From positions 37,730 through 101,729 of the forward strand of contig CAZGCA010000006.1 in assembly GCA_964524145.1 (NCBI GenBank): a DNA stretch of 64,000 bases, read 5' to 3'. Positions within the stretch are counted from its first letter, which is position 1, and every line of letters starts with the position of its first letter. The stretch comes from CAZGCA01 sp964524145. GTDB taxonomy: Bacteria; Hydrogenedentota; CAZGCA01. Shown in pieces: positions 33,951 to 46,200 of the stretch. The position numbers were made by a program, and so were the translations under genes. The notes under the pieces were generated by a model. That model was given only the letters and a program-made list of their open reading frames with translations, was not told the DNA's origin and did not search any database.

Positions 33951-34637
33951 CTACTCCATGTTACGTACCGAAACCGTGGGTGAGCGCGAATACCCGCTGA
34001 TCGAAATTGCGCATGGGAGTCTATACCCCGCCTCCGTCAGATACGCGCGCCCAATGATGACGGCCATGACTATCGGATTCTCCTCATCTCCTCGAGCGTC
34101 CAGCTCCCTGAGCTCTACCGTAAGATCAAGCGCACTATTCTCCAAACTCTTCGCCAATATAACGTTACCGCGAACTGCAAGGTTGACACCTGAACCGTGG
34201 ATCGTCAACTCATTTACCTCGAGCGTCTTTCCGGCACCGGCTTGTGTATCGACGTACCGAACGCTGCCCGAAACAAGATACTCAGCCGCGCGGAGGCTCG
34301 GGACCGTCACCGGGGCTCCAAACTCCGCATCGTAGTTGCCGGAAAGCAGCCCACGAGGCGACAACTTCACTGACGCCTCCGCGGACTCGAACGCAATACC
34401 TTCCAGAACGCCCGATGACGGCACGACCCGCACCTCTTCCAGAATGAACTCCGAAAGCCACTTGTGACGCAACCGCGACACCGACACCTGCACACCGTTA
34501 CTCCGGCCCGCGTCGATGATCGCCTCTGCAAGGTACTCTTCATAGGGGATGACTGAGATCGCGATCGAGAAGAGAAGAACAGCTCCCAGAATTACGAATA
34601 GCACCACCAGCAGTACGGTGCGGGTTCTGGGTTTCAA
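33951..34637 (-). CDS. GspN/AsmA-like inner-membrane protein
   Basis: This 228-residue protein has a single N-terminal membrane anchor (LLVVLFVILGAVLLFSIAISV). A repetitive beta-rich periplasmic region follows, with LSPRGLLSGNYDAEF near residue 90 and a final PCAISISGYSRSPTVSV. That arrangement is typical of GspN-type proteins, which are AsmA-like, accompany some type II systems and have no settled function. It starts with TTG (GGAG/AAGG upstream), lies just upstream of the gspC promoter and is likely transcribed separately from gspC. Similarity was judged by eye, so it could instead be an unrelated AsmA-like protein. Confidence 0.6.
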   Translation of the reverse strand: MKPRTRTVLLVVLFVILGAVLLFSIAISVIPYEEYLAEAIIDAGRSNGVQVSVSRLRHKWLSEFILEEVRVVPSSGVLEGIAFESAEASVKLSPRGLLSGNYDAEFGAPVTVPSLRAAEYLVSGSVRYVDTQAGAGKTLEVNELTIHGSGVNLAVRGNVILAKSLENSALDLTVELRELDARGDEENPIVMAVIIGRAYLTEAGYRLPCAISISGYSRSPTVSVRNME

Positions 34638-34677
34638 GACCTTATTCTCCGGTTCCTGTAGACACGAACGCCAAAGA

Positions 34678-34713
34678 AGAATCCCCGGAAGTGTACCCTT
34701 TACTTCCGGGGAT
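34678..34713 (-). terminator. Hairpin after the metalloprotease gene
   Basis: ATCCCCGGAAGT (34681-34692) and ACTTCCGGGGAT (34702-34713) form a perfect 12-bp stem with a nine-base loop, followed on the minus strand by TTCTTCTTT. It lies 38 bp after the stop at 34752 and probably ends the giant-protein operon. The T-tract is interrupted. Confidence 0.65.
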
Positions 34714-34751
34714 GTCTACATCTATCTCTCGAATGGTGTGGCTTACTTCGT

Positions 34752-36533
34752 CTAGCCGCTGCTTCGACGAATGAGCTTCGGGACAATGCGCAGGCCGGCG
34801 CCGAACCCGACGAGAAGGACAAGAACAGCCCACGCCGGGGCGCGCAACACGCTCCCAACGAATGCGGCAACGCTCAGAACAACATTCAGCGGTCCCTTGA
34901 GATACTCGTGCTCAGAAACGAAATCGGCGGCACCCGGTCCGTAACGGTAATACGTCTTCACCAGGGCAGTGCCAACCGGGTTGGACAGCAATGCCTCGTC
35001 GCGGAACGTGCGGAACACGTCAATGTCGGCTTCAAGAGCTGTTCCATGAGCCACGGTGGCAATGAAGCAGGCAGGCTTGTACCCTTTGCCGTATATCCTC
35101 AGAATGCCTGACTGGCCCTCCGTGTACGTCCCTGAAGGCGTCAGGAACCCGGTCGCCGGGTCGAACCTGATGACTGTTCCGAGGTTCAGCAGGTTGAAAT
35201 CGTAGAGGTCGCCTCCCGCGCTCGGCACCCTGTAGATAACCGCCGGAAAGCCTGCGAATATGCCGCTCGCGAATATACCGGTCCACGCATAATACGCCGG
35301 GCCCTCGAGGTTCAGCGGCGGCACAGCATCTATTGGCTGCATACTAACGACAAAACTCGAAGGCACAAGCGTGTTCTGCGGTGTAAGCATCGACCTTGGC
35401 AGGCCGCGCACCGTGAACAGGCCTCCAAAGTCCTCGTCATCGCCGTATGACGCGCCCGTTATCGTACCGATATACGGCACGCGCGAGGTGAATGGGTTGT
35501 TGTCCACATCGGCCCAGGCAGTCACGAGACCGCCGAATATCGGGAAGCCCAACTGTCCGCCCTGCCCCCTGTTGAATCCTTCGCCGAAAATCCTAAACGT
35601 CGTCTCCGCGAATCCCTCCCGCGGATACATCGAGCAGATGCCCGCTATATCGTCCGGCGCAAGCGTGCGAGCTGCCGCGGCAGCTGATTCGGACGTTGAT
35701 CCGGCAAACGCAAGCGGAAACATCGTTGCAGTGACGCCGACGAAATCCACCCTGCTCGGGTCGAGTATCGAGGCGACGGGCACGATGTTTGGCTCGATGA
35801 AGGCCAGCTCGTCGTCTTCGTCGGTCTCTCCGTCTCCGTCGTTGTCTATCGTGTCGCCCCCGAGATTGTTGATCCAGCTATGGTCGAGACCGAAGAAATG
35901 TCCCAGCTCATGGACCACAACGCCTTCGAGGTCGATTGTGTCGTACCCTGTCCCGGTCAGCGACCAGGGTTGCTCGCCGTCAAACGCCATGTCAACGTCG
36001 TAGAGACGGCCTGGCATCTCGATCTCCGGGGTGCCCGGGTTGTCCTCGATGGCAAAGGTCAGCAGCGTGACCCCCACCATGCCCGCCTCCCAGCCCGGCG
36101 TTGTCGGGTCGCCGGCATACACCATGCTCACGAAGTTCTGCCCGTCAAACCCCACCGCGTCGAGCTCGAGCGTGGTGTTGGTTATCCCTTCCTCGCGCAC
36201 CGCCGCGTACGAGTCCGGAACCGTGTTCCACACGGCAAACGCCCTGCGTAACGCCTGAATCTGGTCGGCAGTGAATCCCACGTCTCCGTCCTCGAGATCG
36301 CCCTCGATGAAGAGCGGCACGCCTTCGCCCGGCGACACCTCGCCGTCACCGTTCACATCCATATCGGCCAGGGACCAATACGCTGTCACCACCCTGTTCG
36401 GCAAAGAGGGATCTGTCTGGCCGGGCCCGGCCTCGTTTATCAGGACAAACGCACCGGCATGCCCCCCACAAATCAACACAGCGCATAACACCAAGGTGGC
36501 GGTAACGAACACTGGTCGCCATCGTCGAAACAT
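34752..36533 (-). CDS. Secreted matrixin-like metalloprotease with CFI-box C-terminus
   Basis: Read from the ATG at 36533 (GAGGAG site upstream) the product is 593 residues. It has a Sec signal peptide (VFVTATLVLCAVLICGGHAGA). Residues around 213 carry HELGHFFGLDH, the HExxHxxGxxH zinc site of metzincin proteases, next to an acidic DNDGDGETDEDDE loop. An N-terminal ADMDVNGDGEVSPGE loop may bind calcium. From residue 489 there is CFIATVAHGTALEADIDVFR followed by FRDEALL and a C-terminal membrane helix with an RR tail: a CFI-box C-terminal domain, thought to be a surface-sorting or anchoring signal. The giant protein upstream ends the same way, so both may use one export or anchoring route. It could process that protein, but this is an inference. 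Confidence 0.85.
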   Translation of the reverse strand: MFRRWRPVFVTATLVLCAVLICGGHAGAFVLINEAGPGQTDPSLPNRVVTAYWSLADMDVNGDGEVSPGEGVPLFIEGDLEDGDVGFTADQIQALRRAFAVWNTVPDSYAAVREEGITNTTLELDAVGFDGQNFVSMVYAGDPTTPGWEAGMVGVTLLTFAIEDNPGTPEIEMPGRLYDVDMAFDGEQPWSLTGTGYDTIDLEGVVVHELGHFFGLDHSWINNLGGDTIDNDGDGETDEDDELAFIEPNIVPVASILDPSRVDFVGVTATMFPLAFAGSTSESAAAAARTLAPDDIAGICSMYPREGFAETTFRIFGEGFNRGQGGQLGFPIFGGLVTAWADVDNNPFTSRVPYIGTITGASYGDDEDFGGLFTVRGLPRSMLTPQNTLVPSSFVVSMQPIDAVPPLNLEGPAYYAWTGIFASGIFAGFPAVIYRVPSAGGDLYDFNLLNLGTVIRFDPATGFLTPSGTYTEGQSGILRIYGKGYKPACFIATVAHGTALEADIDVFRTFRDEALLSNPVGTALVKTYYRYGPGAADFVSEHEYLKGPLNVVLSVAAFVGSVLRAPAWAVLVLLVGFGAGLRIVPKLIRRSSG

Positions 36534-36589
36534 CTGATCATCTCCTCTTGTTACTTGCGCAACCACACGCCGTTGGACACCGTCCAACC

Positions 36590-37180
36590 TCATTTTCCAC
36601 CTTCGGACAGAATGGACCGTATCTCCTCCACGTACTCATCTAGTAATATGCCTTTCGGCACATCGTTCTCGCCGGTTTTCTCGTGGCCACCCCCGATAAA
36701 ATGCAGTGCCGCCCCGTCTACGGACGGGCCGCGTTTGAGCAGCTTCTCGCCGGTCTTCTTGTCTGTCACCACACAAAACTTGCCTTGCGATAGACCGACG
36801 ACACCGTGCGTGCCGTCTGCGTGTTTCGACAGGAACCCGAAAACCTCCTCGCCCGCCGAGAATGTCGGCATGCCCGGCACCACCTGGGCAAACGGCCGCA
36901 CAACGCCCCCAAGTTGCTTGATGGTAATCCGCTCTGCTGTCTTGCCTTTGAAGTTGCCGGTCACCTCGACTTCGTGATAGGTGAAGATGAGCGTGCGTTT
37001 CTCGTTCCATCGCGACTCACTCGATTTCACCTTGCCGAGCACGATCGCATCGGCGGTCTTGGTTAAGGCACGTGTGTCCATGGGTATGAGCGTCGTGGCA
37101 TCCGCCACGCCAAACCAAACTGAACACATCACCACCACGACGAATACGCAACACAACGTTCTCATGCCTCTAATCCCCAT
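36590..37180 (-). CDS. Small secreted protein next to the metalloprotease
   Basis: From the ATG at 37180 the product is 196 residues; starts at 37219 and 37165 are also possible. A signal peptide (LCCVFVVVVMCSVWFGVADA) is followed by ADAIVLGKVKSSESRWNEKR, TLIFTYHEVEVTGNFKGK, QLGGVVRP and VPGMPTFSAGEEVFGFL. Proteins of this shape, of unknown function, are often found beside matrixin-like proteases (recalled, not searched). It may be a beta-sandwich partner or inhibitor. It lies between the giant protein gene and the protease, with only 56 bp to each side, and is likely co-transcribed. Confidence 0.75.
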   Translation of the reverse strand: MGIRGMRTLCCVFVVVVMCSVWFGVADATTLIPMDTRALTKTADAIVLGKVKSSESRWNEKRTLIFTYHEVEVTGNFKGKTAERITIKQLGGVVRPFAQVVPGMPTFSAGEEVFGFLSKHADGTHGVVGLSQGKFCVVTDKKTGEKLLKRGPSVDGAALHFIGGGHEKTGENDVPKGILLDEYVEEIRSILSEGGK

Positions 37181-37235
37181 CGTGAAACCGGCCAGTATTC
37201 TACATCTCCAACTTCGCACCAGCTACCGACAACTG

Positions 37236-40200
37236 TCAGAACGTCGGCGACCTTCTTCGCCTCCACGAACGGAACGCCAACGCCAAACACGCCACAATAC
37301 ACACTACACCAAACAAGCCGTTCCCGGCAAGAAATACCGCCGGCTTCAGCATGACACGCACCACCAACCGGGCCAGCGTGTGGTCGCCGATGAAGTCCGC
37401 CACCTTCGGGCTCACCGCATAGTACGCCTTCACCAGCGCCGCACCAACCGCGTTGGTCAGCAGCGTCTCGTCCCTGAACGCACGCAACGTCTCAAGCTCG
37501 TCGGCAAGGCCCGTGCCGTACGCTGCCGTCGCCACGAAACACGGCCGCCGTACCGGATCAGGCTGGTTGAGGAAATTGAACCCGGAGATAACGTGACCGA
37601 ACGCATCTATCTTCGGTGCGGACAACGCCGATAGACCGGTCACCGTGTCGGTAACCAGAACCGGCTGCAACCCAATCTGAAGCCCGGAAGACGGGAAATC
37701 GGCGGCTATCAACATGGTTGTCAGCGATGAGATCGGCATAAGCTGGTTGCCGAATGTCACATTCGTCGTGCTCACCCCGCCAAACCAGGTACCGTGTATC
37801 TGGACGGGGAACACCTCGAACGAACCGCTGTTCGGTACGATAGCCGTTATGGTCGGGGGAACTCCATCAGCGATGTTGACCCGCGTCGTGGCCGTTTCTG
37901 CCACACTGTTCGTCACCGAGACGATGTCCGTGAGCAACACGCTGCCCGCCGGCAGGTCAACCAGCAACTGCCTATCACTTGCGGTCGGTTCCCACACGGT
38001 CGCGGGCACTCCGCCCACCGTCACAGCGGACGGCGGCGCGAACCCGCTGCCGAATATGAGCACCTGCGTCGGCGCGGTTGTCGCGAGGTTCCTCGCCAAC
38101 GTGCTCGGCACCACCGACGTTATCGTTATGGGGCCGCCAGGCGGCGGATCCGGACCCGGTCCTATGCTGGAAGCCGTGGTGAGTATCCGCGTCTCCATCC
38201 GCTGTTGCGAACTTGTGCGGATGAAGTCCGGTGTGTCGGGATCACCGTCGTCGGGAAGGATCTCGATGAACCCGATCGCTCTCGAACCGAACGGGATCTC
38301 CATGAAGATGTCGAACTCGTCCGACGGCTGAACCGGTGCGGCCGGCGCTGTGAACGTGTCGGGGTCGGGCCCGCTCGGGGTATCCGGTCCCCAGCTCACA
38401 ATGCCGGCCGAGAAGTCATCGCCAACCTCGATATCCGGGCTGGTCCGCATGACCACAAAGAAGTCGTCGCCGTAATCCGGATCGTCCTGGTTCGTGCCCC
38501 GCGTCGTCGCCACCAACTGCCGCAGTTGCGGTTGCTGGTCCATCGGTACGTCGCCCGGTCCGAATACATCGTCGTCACCGGCGATATCGTCCGTACCCGG
38601 CGACGAGAACACCATGCGCACCTGGATCGGCGGCTCGCCCGAAACACCTATCAGGTCCGGCGCGTCGTCGAGTGTCAGAGGTGTGTCTGCCGCGTCGAAC
38701 ACGCCGTTGACGTTGTTCGGATCGGCGTCGTTGTCACGGTATATCGCCATCCCACTCGTCGCGCCGTTCGCGCTGAACGGCATCAGATCGAGCGTCGGGT
38801 TAAAATCCTGGTCGTCAACCCGGCCGTCGCCGTCTGTGTCGGGCCCCTGGTTGTAGATCTCTACCACGAGCTGTTCGAGATATACCTCGACGTCCGGGTT
38901 AAGCGTCGCCGCGTCGATACCTATGATGGGAGTGGCGATGCTCGATGGCGTGATGTTGCCCACCGGGCTCGTCAGGTCCGTCAGTGTGACCGGCACGTTG
39001 GCAGGCAAACGCGTCAGCTCGTAGAACGGTTTCGCGCCTTCCTCAGGATGCGTCTTGTCCTGCGTGGCGCTCGCAGGCGAACGTCCGGTCGGGTTAAAGA
39101 TTATCCCTCCGGCAGGCATAACCGCCTCAAACTCGTCCCTGTAACCAAGGTTTTCAGAAGTCCGCACGACAACGAAGAGATCGTCGCCGGCATACTGGCC
39201 GTCATAGATATCGTCCGGCGGTAGCTGGAACGCATCCATCAACTTCAACGTTACAACCCACGCCTCGTCAATGTCCGCCAGGCCGTCTCCGTCAATGTCT
39301 ACCGGCACGGGTGCCTGGCTGAACTGCGGACCAAACAGCTCGACCTGCGTGTCATCCAGAGCGGAGAACACACCAATTGAATCGCCCGTTGCGTTGTCGA
39401 GCCAGAGCGAAACGCCGCTCTCGCTTAGTCCGTCCGTGGTCAACGGCTTCAGGTCGGCAAGCGGGTCAAACCCGTCGTTGCCGAGGAACGCCACAGCGAT
39501 GGATTCGATGTACAGGTTGTTGAATTCCAGCGTGTTCTCGTCAGCAGTGTTGACGACATTCAACCCGAGAATAGGTATCGACGGACTGTCGGCGTCTATT
39601 CGCTGGCTGAGGATTCGCGCATCCGCGTCGAAGTTGCGCGCCCGAGCGTAGTCCTCTATGGCACTTGTTATCGGTGCAGGCGGTGCATCCCCTGGCTCAC
39701 CCGTGCCGAACGGTATCGAAAGCTGAGGCGGTGGGTTCGGATAGAAGATGGAACGCGGCCCGAAAGGCGGTAGGTCTTGAGAGACTAAGAACGGCACGGT
39801 CTCGTACGAGAAACGTGTCTCGCACGGGCACGGCGCTCCGCCGTCAACGAATTCGATGGAGCCAAGAACCTCGTCAACCTTCGAGAACTCGAACGGAATA
39901 TTCGCAAAACCGCTTACCGGCGGATAGGTCAGCACAAGATCGTGCAGATCCACTACCGCCGTCACCGGCTTGGCGCACAGTTCCGGCAGCGTTCGCTGCG
40001 GGAATGGCGACGGTACAAACGGCTCGCGCAACGCCGAGATCCGAGTGGCGCTCGTGAACGTGATGCCTCCAGTGAGAACATCCTCGCCTTCGGGCGGAGG
40101 AACAAACGCGCGGAAGTCAGCTCCGAACTCTATCCCGGTGCCGTCGCCCGGGACACCCGAGACGTCGTTGAACCCGCTGTCGGCTCGCACCACCACGAAG

Positions 40201-43200
40201 AAGTCAACGAGCGGCTGGTCTTCCCCGGTGAAATCCGCCGAGGGTTCTAGCCACGCTTCGTTGGGATCGAGCGGATCCGACAGCGTCGTGTTCGACATCT
40301 GGAGTGTTATGCGCCATTGCGGGTCATCGCCCTGGACCGTCGGATCGGGATCGGGCAGATACACGAACGATGTCGGCCACATCTTGCAGGGCTCGTCGCC
40401 GCTGAGGCCCGTTGACGTCGGCGCATCAAACACGCCGTTGTTGTTCGTGTCGCGGTAGAGTGCGATGCCGCTGAACACCACGGCGCGCACCCACGGGTCT
40501 TCTATACCCATTTCGTTCGCCCCGCCGCCCAAGATCGGGTCGAGCCCGGTTAGCGGGTTGAACCCGCCGTTGCCTGCGGGCAGCACATCGGCGCCAATAT
40601 CAGTCAGCGCAACGGTTACCGAGTCGATGAACATCGGATCCTCGGCTGAACCGCCGTGCGCGTCGATCGCGATCACTTCGGTCCATTGCTCCATGGGCAG
40701 AAGCTGTGCCTGCTGCATGGGGAACTCAAACTGCTGAATGATCCCTTCCACGGAGGAATCGGGGCGCGGTCGCTCGAACTCGCCCGGCGGCACGTACAGG
40801 TACCGATCGAAATCAACCTCTCTTTCACCAGGCAAGACGAGGCTGGCGTACGTCTCGTAGAACAGCTCCGGCAGCGCCAGCGGGGTCGCGTCGTACACGC
40901 CGAATCTCACCGCATAGTAGTTGGCACCTTCGACGCCCTCGAACTGGGCGTCGGGCTCGTACGGGCCGATAATGATGCCCGCGCGGCCGACCGGGATGCT
41001 CGCAGCAAACCGCACCCAGGTATGGAGGTCGGGGCTTGCCACTATCGTGACGAAGTAGTCGTTGCCTGCATAGAGACCTTCATCGGTGAGCGGGAGCTGT
41101 TCCGCGATGTTCTCGAACGTGAACTGGATAGAGCTCACGCCGACGCGAACCGCCCGGTCGCTCGTAACACTCGTTATCAGTTCGTCGGTCTCGAGGTCAA
41201 AGACGCCGTTGCGGTCTTCGGCTATGCTCAGCCCATCTCTGTAGATGTTCAACTGGGCAAAGTCGTCGAGCTGCGGGTACCGCCACGGCGGCGTTTCGAA
41301 GTCGCTGTCGGGTCCCAGAATGACCGTGATCGAATCGAGGAACTCGATGACGCCCAGCGGGTTGCCGTCGGCGTCAACCGGGTCGAACGACAGGTTCAGG
41401 CCAAACAACAATCCCTCGGTGTTCGGCATCAACGCGCCCTGGCTCGGTACCAGCTCTTCAACGGCAAGAGACGGAGGCGAGCCCGGCTCGGTCAACGGCG
41501 GGCCTTCACCATAGAGGAATCCGCCGTCGTACCCGTCGGGTTCTCCGGGGTCGGGTATCGGGTACGATATGGCGATAAGCCCCGTGGTCGGATTCTCGAC
41601 CGCAACGGGAACGGCCCCGACACCGAACGGCGCGGTAACGGTTATGAGCGTGCCGTTCGACTGGACGACCGGATCGGTCGCCAACGTGCCTGTCTGGAGG
41701 TCCCCGAATATCACTCGTGCGTCATCGTCGAAGTTGCCGCCCGTTATGGTTACAGTGGTGCCTTCGTCGCCTGAGCCTGGCCGGACGCTGTTTATCACCG
41801 GCTGGTCTGCGTCGACTATCGTCAACGAAGCTTCAACCGAGGCCGGAGGTTCCGGCCGCGCGACCACTATGGTGCCGTTTGACAGCTCGCTGCCCGCCGG
41901 CACGCCGACTATCAGCAGCGTCTCCGTCACGTAGAGCAAGTCGCAGACCACGCCGCCGATGGTGACTGTCAGGTCTATCGCGAAACCAGTGCCCTGGATG
42001 CCGATCACAAGACGGCCCTCGTTCGGAACGATACGGCCTACCGTCGTCGGGAACACGCCCGATATCGACAGGTCGCCCGGTTCCACTATCTCGCCGAGTA
42101 TGCCGGTAAGCGTGTTCGTCTGCATTCGCGCCTGCGACGTGCTTCTGAAGAAGTCGTACCCGCTCGGGTCGCTCAACGGCGGAAACACCGTCACGAACCC
42201 TATGGCCTGGTTGCCCCACGGGAAGTCCTGGAATATGTCGAACTCGTCGGACGGCTGAGTCGGCGCCGGCGGCGACGTGAACGTATCGGGATCAGGAGCA
42301 GTCGGCGTGGGCGGTCCCCAGGACACTATGGCAACAGAGAAATCGTCGCCTAGGCGCAGATCCTGACTTGTCCGCAGGACAAGGAAGAAGTCGTCGCCGT
42401 AATCCGGATGGCCGGGTATCGGCGCGCCCAAAGCGTCACGGCCTGTGCCGTCCGGTATGAGCTGCCGCAACTGAGGTTGCGATCCCTGCGGCGTGATTGT
42501 CGGTCCGGAGGGCGTGCCTGCGAGATCGTCCGTGCCCGGGGACGAGAACACCATGCGCACCTGCATCGGCGGTTCACCGGACACACCAACGAAGTCCGGC
42601 GGATCGTCGAACGTTACCGGCGTGTCAATATCCGGATCGAACACACCGTTGGTGTTCCCGGCATCGTCGTCGTTGTCGCGATACAGCGCGACACCGCTCA
42701 CGCTCGAGTCCGTCGAGAACGGCATCAGGTCTACACGCGGATCGAAATCCTGGTCGTCGACACGGCCGTCCTCGTCCGTGTCGGTGCCCTTGTTGTAGAA
42801 CTCTACCAGCAGATACTCGAAATAGCTCTCGAACGGAGGAGCCACCTCGAACTGGGTCGACATGTCAAACCCGATGACCGCGGTCGGCTCGCTGTTCTGC
42901 GGGATCTGCTGGCCAAGCATTGTCAGGTCGGTCAAGGCCGCGGCCACCGTCGCGTTAAGCGCGCCATGATCCCTCGCCGTTCCGGCGTTCTGTGACTCGA
43001 ACTCTGAGTCGAAGAAGCCTCCCAACGCGTTAATCCAGTCATCGTAGCCTTCCAGAGGCTCATCAGGATGGTACTTTCGGGAAGCGCTCGCATTTGAGCG
43101 GCCGGCGGGCCGAAAGTCTATGCCGCCGGCGGGCAGCACCATCTCGAACCCGTCACCGAAGGTGATGTTGCTCGACGTCTGCACGCAGATGAAGAGGTCG

Positions 43201-46200
43201 TCACCACCGTGATTTCCGTCCGACACATCTACCTGCAAGCCAAGCCCGTCATAGTTGTCGTCGGGCGGTACCTGGAACCCTTCCGTGAGCTGCAGCGTTA
43301 TGAGATATCCATCGATATCCGCGACATTGTCACCATCGAGGTCTATCGGTTGCGGGGTTTCGCTGAAACCGGTCGTACGGAACGGCACTCGCGTCTCCTC
43401 GAACCTCCAGAACGTGCCGATATCCGAGACAGCCGGGTCCGTGTTGTCCGCCCACAACGAGATGCCTGAGTCGCCCAACCCATCGGGCGATACCGCCATG
43501 ATATCGAAGTTCGCGTCAAACTCGTTCTCCGGGAACTGGTTCCGTTCGACCAACGCGACCGTTATTGACTGTACGAACATGTCGTTGATGGCCGTGGTGA
43601 TCGGGTCGGGAGTGTTGACGACGTTTATCCCGAGCATACAAACGGGATCGCTGTTCGCCTCTACCCGCTGAATCAGCAGGCGCGGCTGGAATCCCATGCT
43701 GAAGGGTGACGGAGGCGGGTTCGGGAAGAAGACGGAACGCGGTCCTTGCGGCGGCATGTCAAACATGTCGATGAAGAACGGCGCCGCCTCGACACCGCCG
43801 GCTGATGCGCCGGAGTCAAACGCGAAATCGTTATTGGAAGTGAAGCTCTGCACCCAGTCATGTATCTCGACGACCGCCTTGGCCGGCCTCGCCCAGTCTT
43901 CACGAAGCGTAATCTGCGCGAAGTCGGACGGCGCTCTCATCGACGAGAACCGTATCCCGCCCTCGAGCTGGCCTGTTATGGGATTGATCTCCATGGGCGG
44001 CACGAAGGCGCGGATATCGGCCCCGTACTCGATGCCCTGACCGTCGCCGGCAGTATCCGAAGCGTCGGTGAACCCGGAGTCGGCTCGGATCACCACAAAG
44101 AGGTCCATCATCCTATCGTCAATGTCCTCGACGGTGATGTCGCCTCCTGCGGGGACAGCGCTGATCTCGGGCTGCTGATCCGGCGGCTCGCGCACAAGCC
44201 ATGGGCGCAACGTGATGCGCCACTGAGGGTCCTCGCCCTCGACTGCCGGATCGGGATCAGCCAGATACTCCCACGTCGGGAACTCGTAGAAATCGTACGG
44301 CAGGTCCACCAGCTCGACTTGGCCTTCGCCGCCAAACGTCGGCGGGTCGAAATCGCCGTTCCCGTTGGTGTCCTGCCAGACAGCTATACCACTGAAGGTC
44401 ACGTCACCGTTCCACGGCGGTGCGCCGATCGCCGTGAAACCCCACTGAATCGGATCGAGCCCGGTTATCGGGTTGAACCCGCCGCTTCCTGCCCGGTCGG
44501 GATCGCCGCCTATATCGGTGATGGCGACGGTTATCTCATCCAGATAAATGTTGCCCGGCGGGTAGATGCGGTCCTCGTCACCGTCGCCGCCGTGCACATC
44601 TATCCCGATGACCGAGTACGGCTGTTCGAGCGGGATGAGCACCGACTGCTGGTTCGAGTTCCAGAATCGCTCGTACGGGGGCGGATCGAGCGCCGAATCC
44701 CATCTCGGCCGCCACATTTCGTTTGGCGTAGTATAGTGGTAAACGCCAATCCCAACCCAGCCGGGATAGCCGGGCCTGAAGTAGGTCCAGGCCGGACGGT
44801 CGCCCCAGAACGGGCCGGGGGTTGCGTCGAACACCACAAACTGGCTTATGTATTGATCCGTGTCGGAGGTGACAGGCTCGAAGACGTCGTCGGGCTGGTA
44901 CGGTTGCAGCTCGACATCTTCCAGCGAGCCACGAATCGCGACACCGTAGTACCCGGAGGTTATGTTGAGAAGCCAGAAGTCGTAGTTGCGCAGCACGCTG
45001 CTCGAGCTGAACGTCACGAAGAAGTCGTTGCCTTCATACAGGCCCTCGTCGTTAACCGGTATCGCCTGGCCGATGTTCTGGAACGTGTAGGCGAGACCGC
45101 CGAAGGTGTAAACCCCCGCGCTGCCCGGCAGCGACGCCACCGGCTGGTCGTCAAACGCGCTGCGGTACTCCGGTTCAACATAGACGAACTGGCCGTTGTA
45201 ATCCTCTGCCGTGCTGAAACCGTCAACCCACAACGTTACTTCCTCAATGTCTGACGGGATAGGCGCGAACCAGTACTCGTTGTCCTCGTTGTCCGGATAC
45301 AACAGCACCACGGTCACCGAATCAAGCACCTCGTCGACACCCAACGGCAGACCGTCCGCGTCAACCGGCTCGAACGAAGCGTTGATACCGTAGAGCGGCA
45401 GCGGCACGTTGTTCGGCAGGAACCCGTAGTTGTCGATGATCAGCGATTCGCCGTCAACAGTCGGCGGACTGCCGGGTTCCGGCAACCCCGGGCCGGCGCC
45501 GGTATAGACGAACCCGCCCTCGTAGTTGTCCGGCTCGGTCACGTTGGGTATGGGATAACTTATTGCTATAAGCCCTGTTGTCGTGTTCTCGACCCGAACA
45601 GGTTGCGGCCCGCTGAGTCCGGCCGGCGCATTGCAGGTGATCTCTGCGCCGCTCAGATCAACGTCGATGTTGTCCGCAACGATACCGCCCCGCGGCGTGC
45701 CGCCGAAGAAGACGTCCGCGTTCGATTCAAAGTTCATGCCGCGGATGGTTACCGCAGTGCCCGCGCGACCCGAGCCCGGCGTGACAGACGTTATCGTCGG
45801 TGGAACAGCGTCGACAAGCGTTATGAGCACATTGTCCGTGTCGCTGTTGCCGGCATCGTTGGTCACCTCGAGCAGGTTGTCCGATAGCGTGGTCCCGCCC
45901 GGTATCCTCGCCACGATGAGCGTCCCGCCGGAGTAGAGAACAGTGATGTTGGCCCCGCCAAGCGTGACTGTCGGGGTGCTGCCAAAACCGCGACCAAAGA
46001 TCAGGAACGTCTGGGACCCGTTCGGAGGCGTCACTCTGGCAAGCAGCGACGGATAGACGTCCTCGATCTGTATCTCGTCGCCGACAGCACCGCACGTCCC
46101 GGGAACCACCTGGAACCCGGCACTCTGAATGCGTTCGAAACTCCTCGAACGGTAATAGTTTAACCGCAGATTATTGTTCGTCTCAGGCCCAAGCCCTTTC

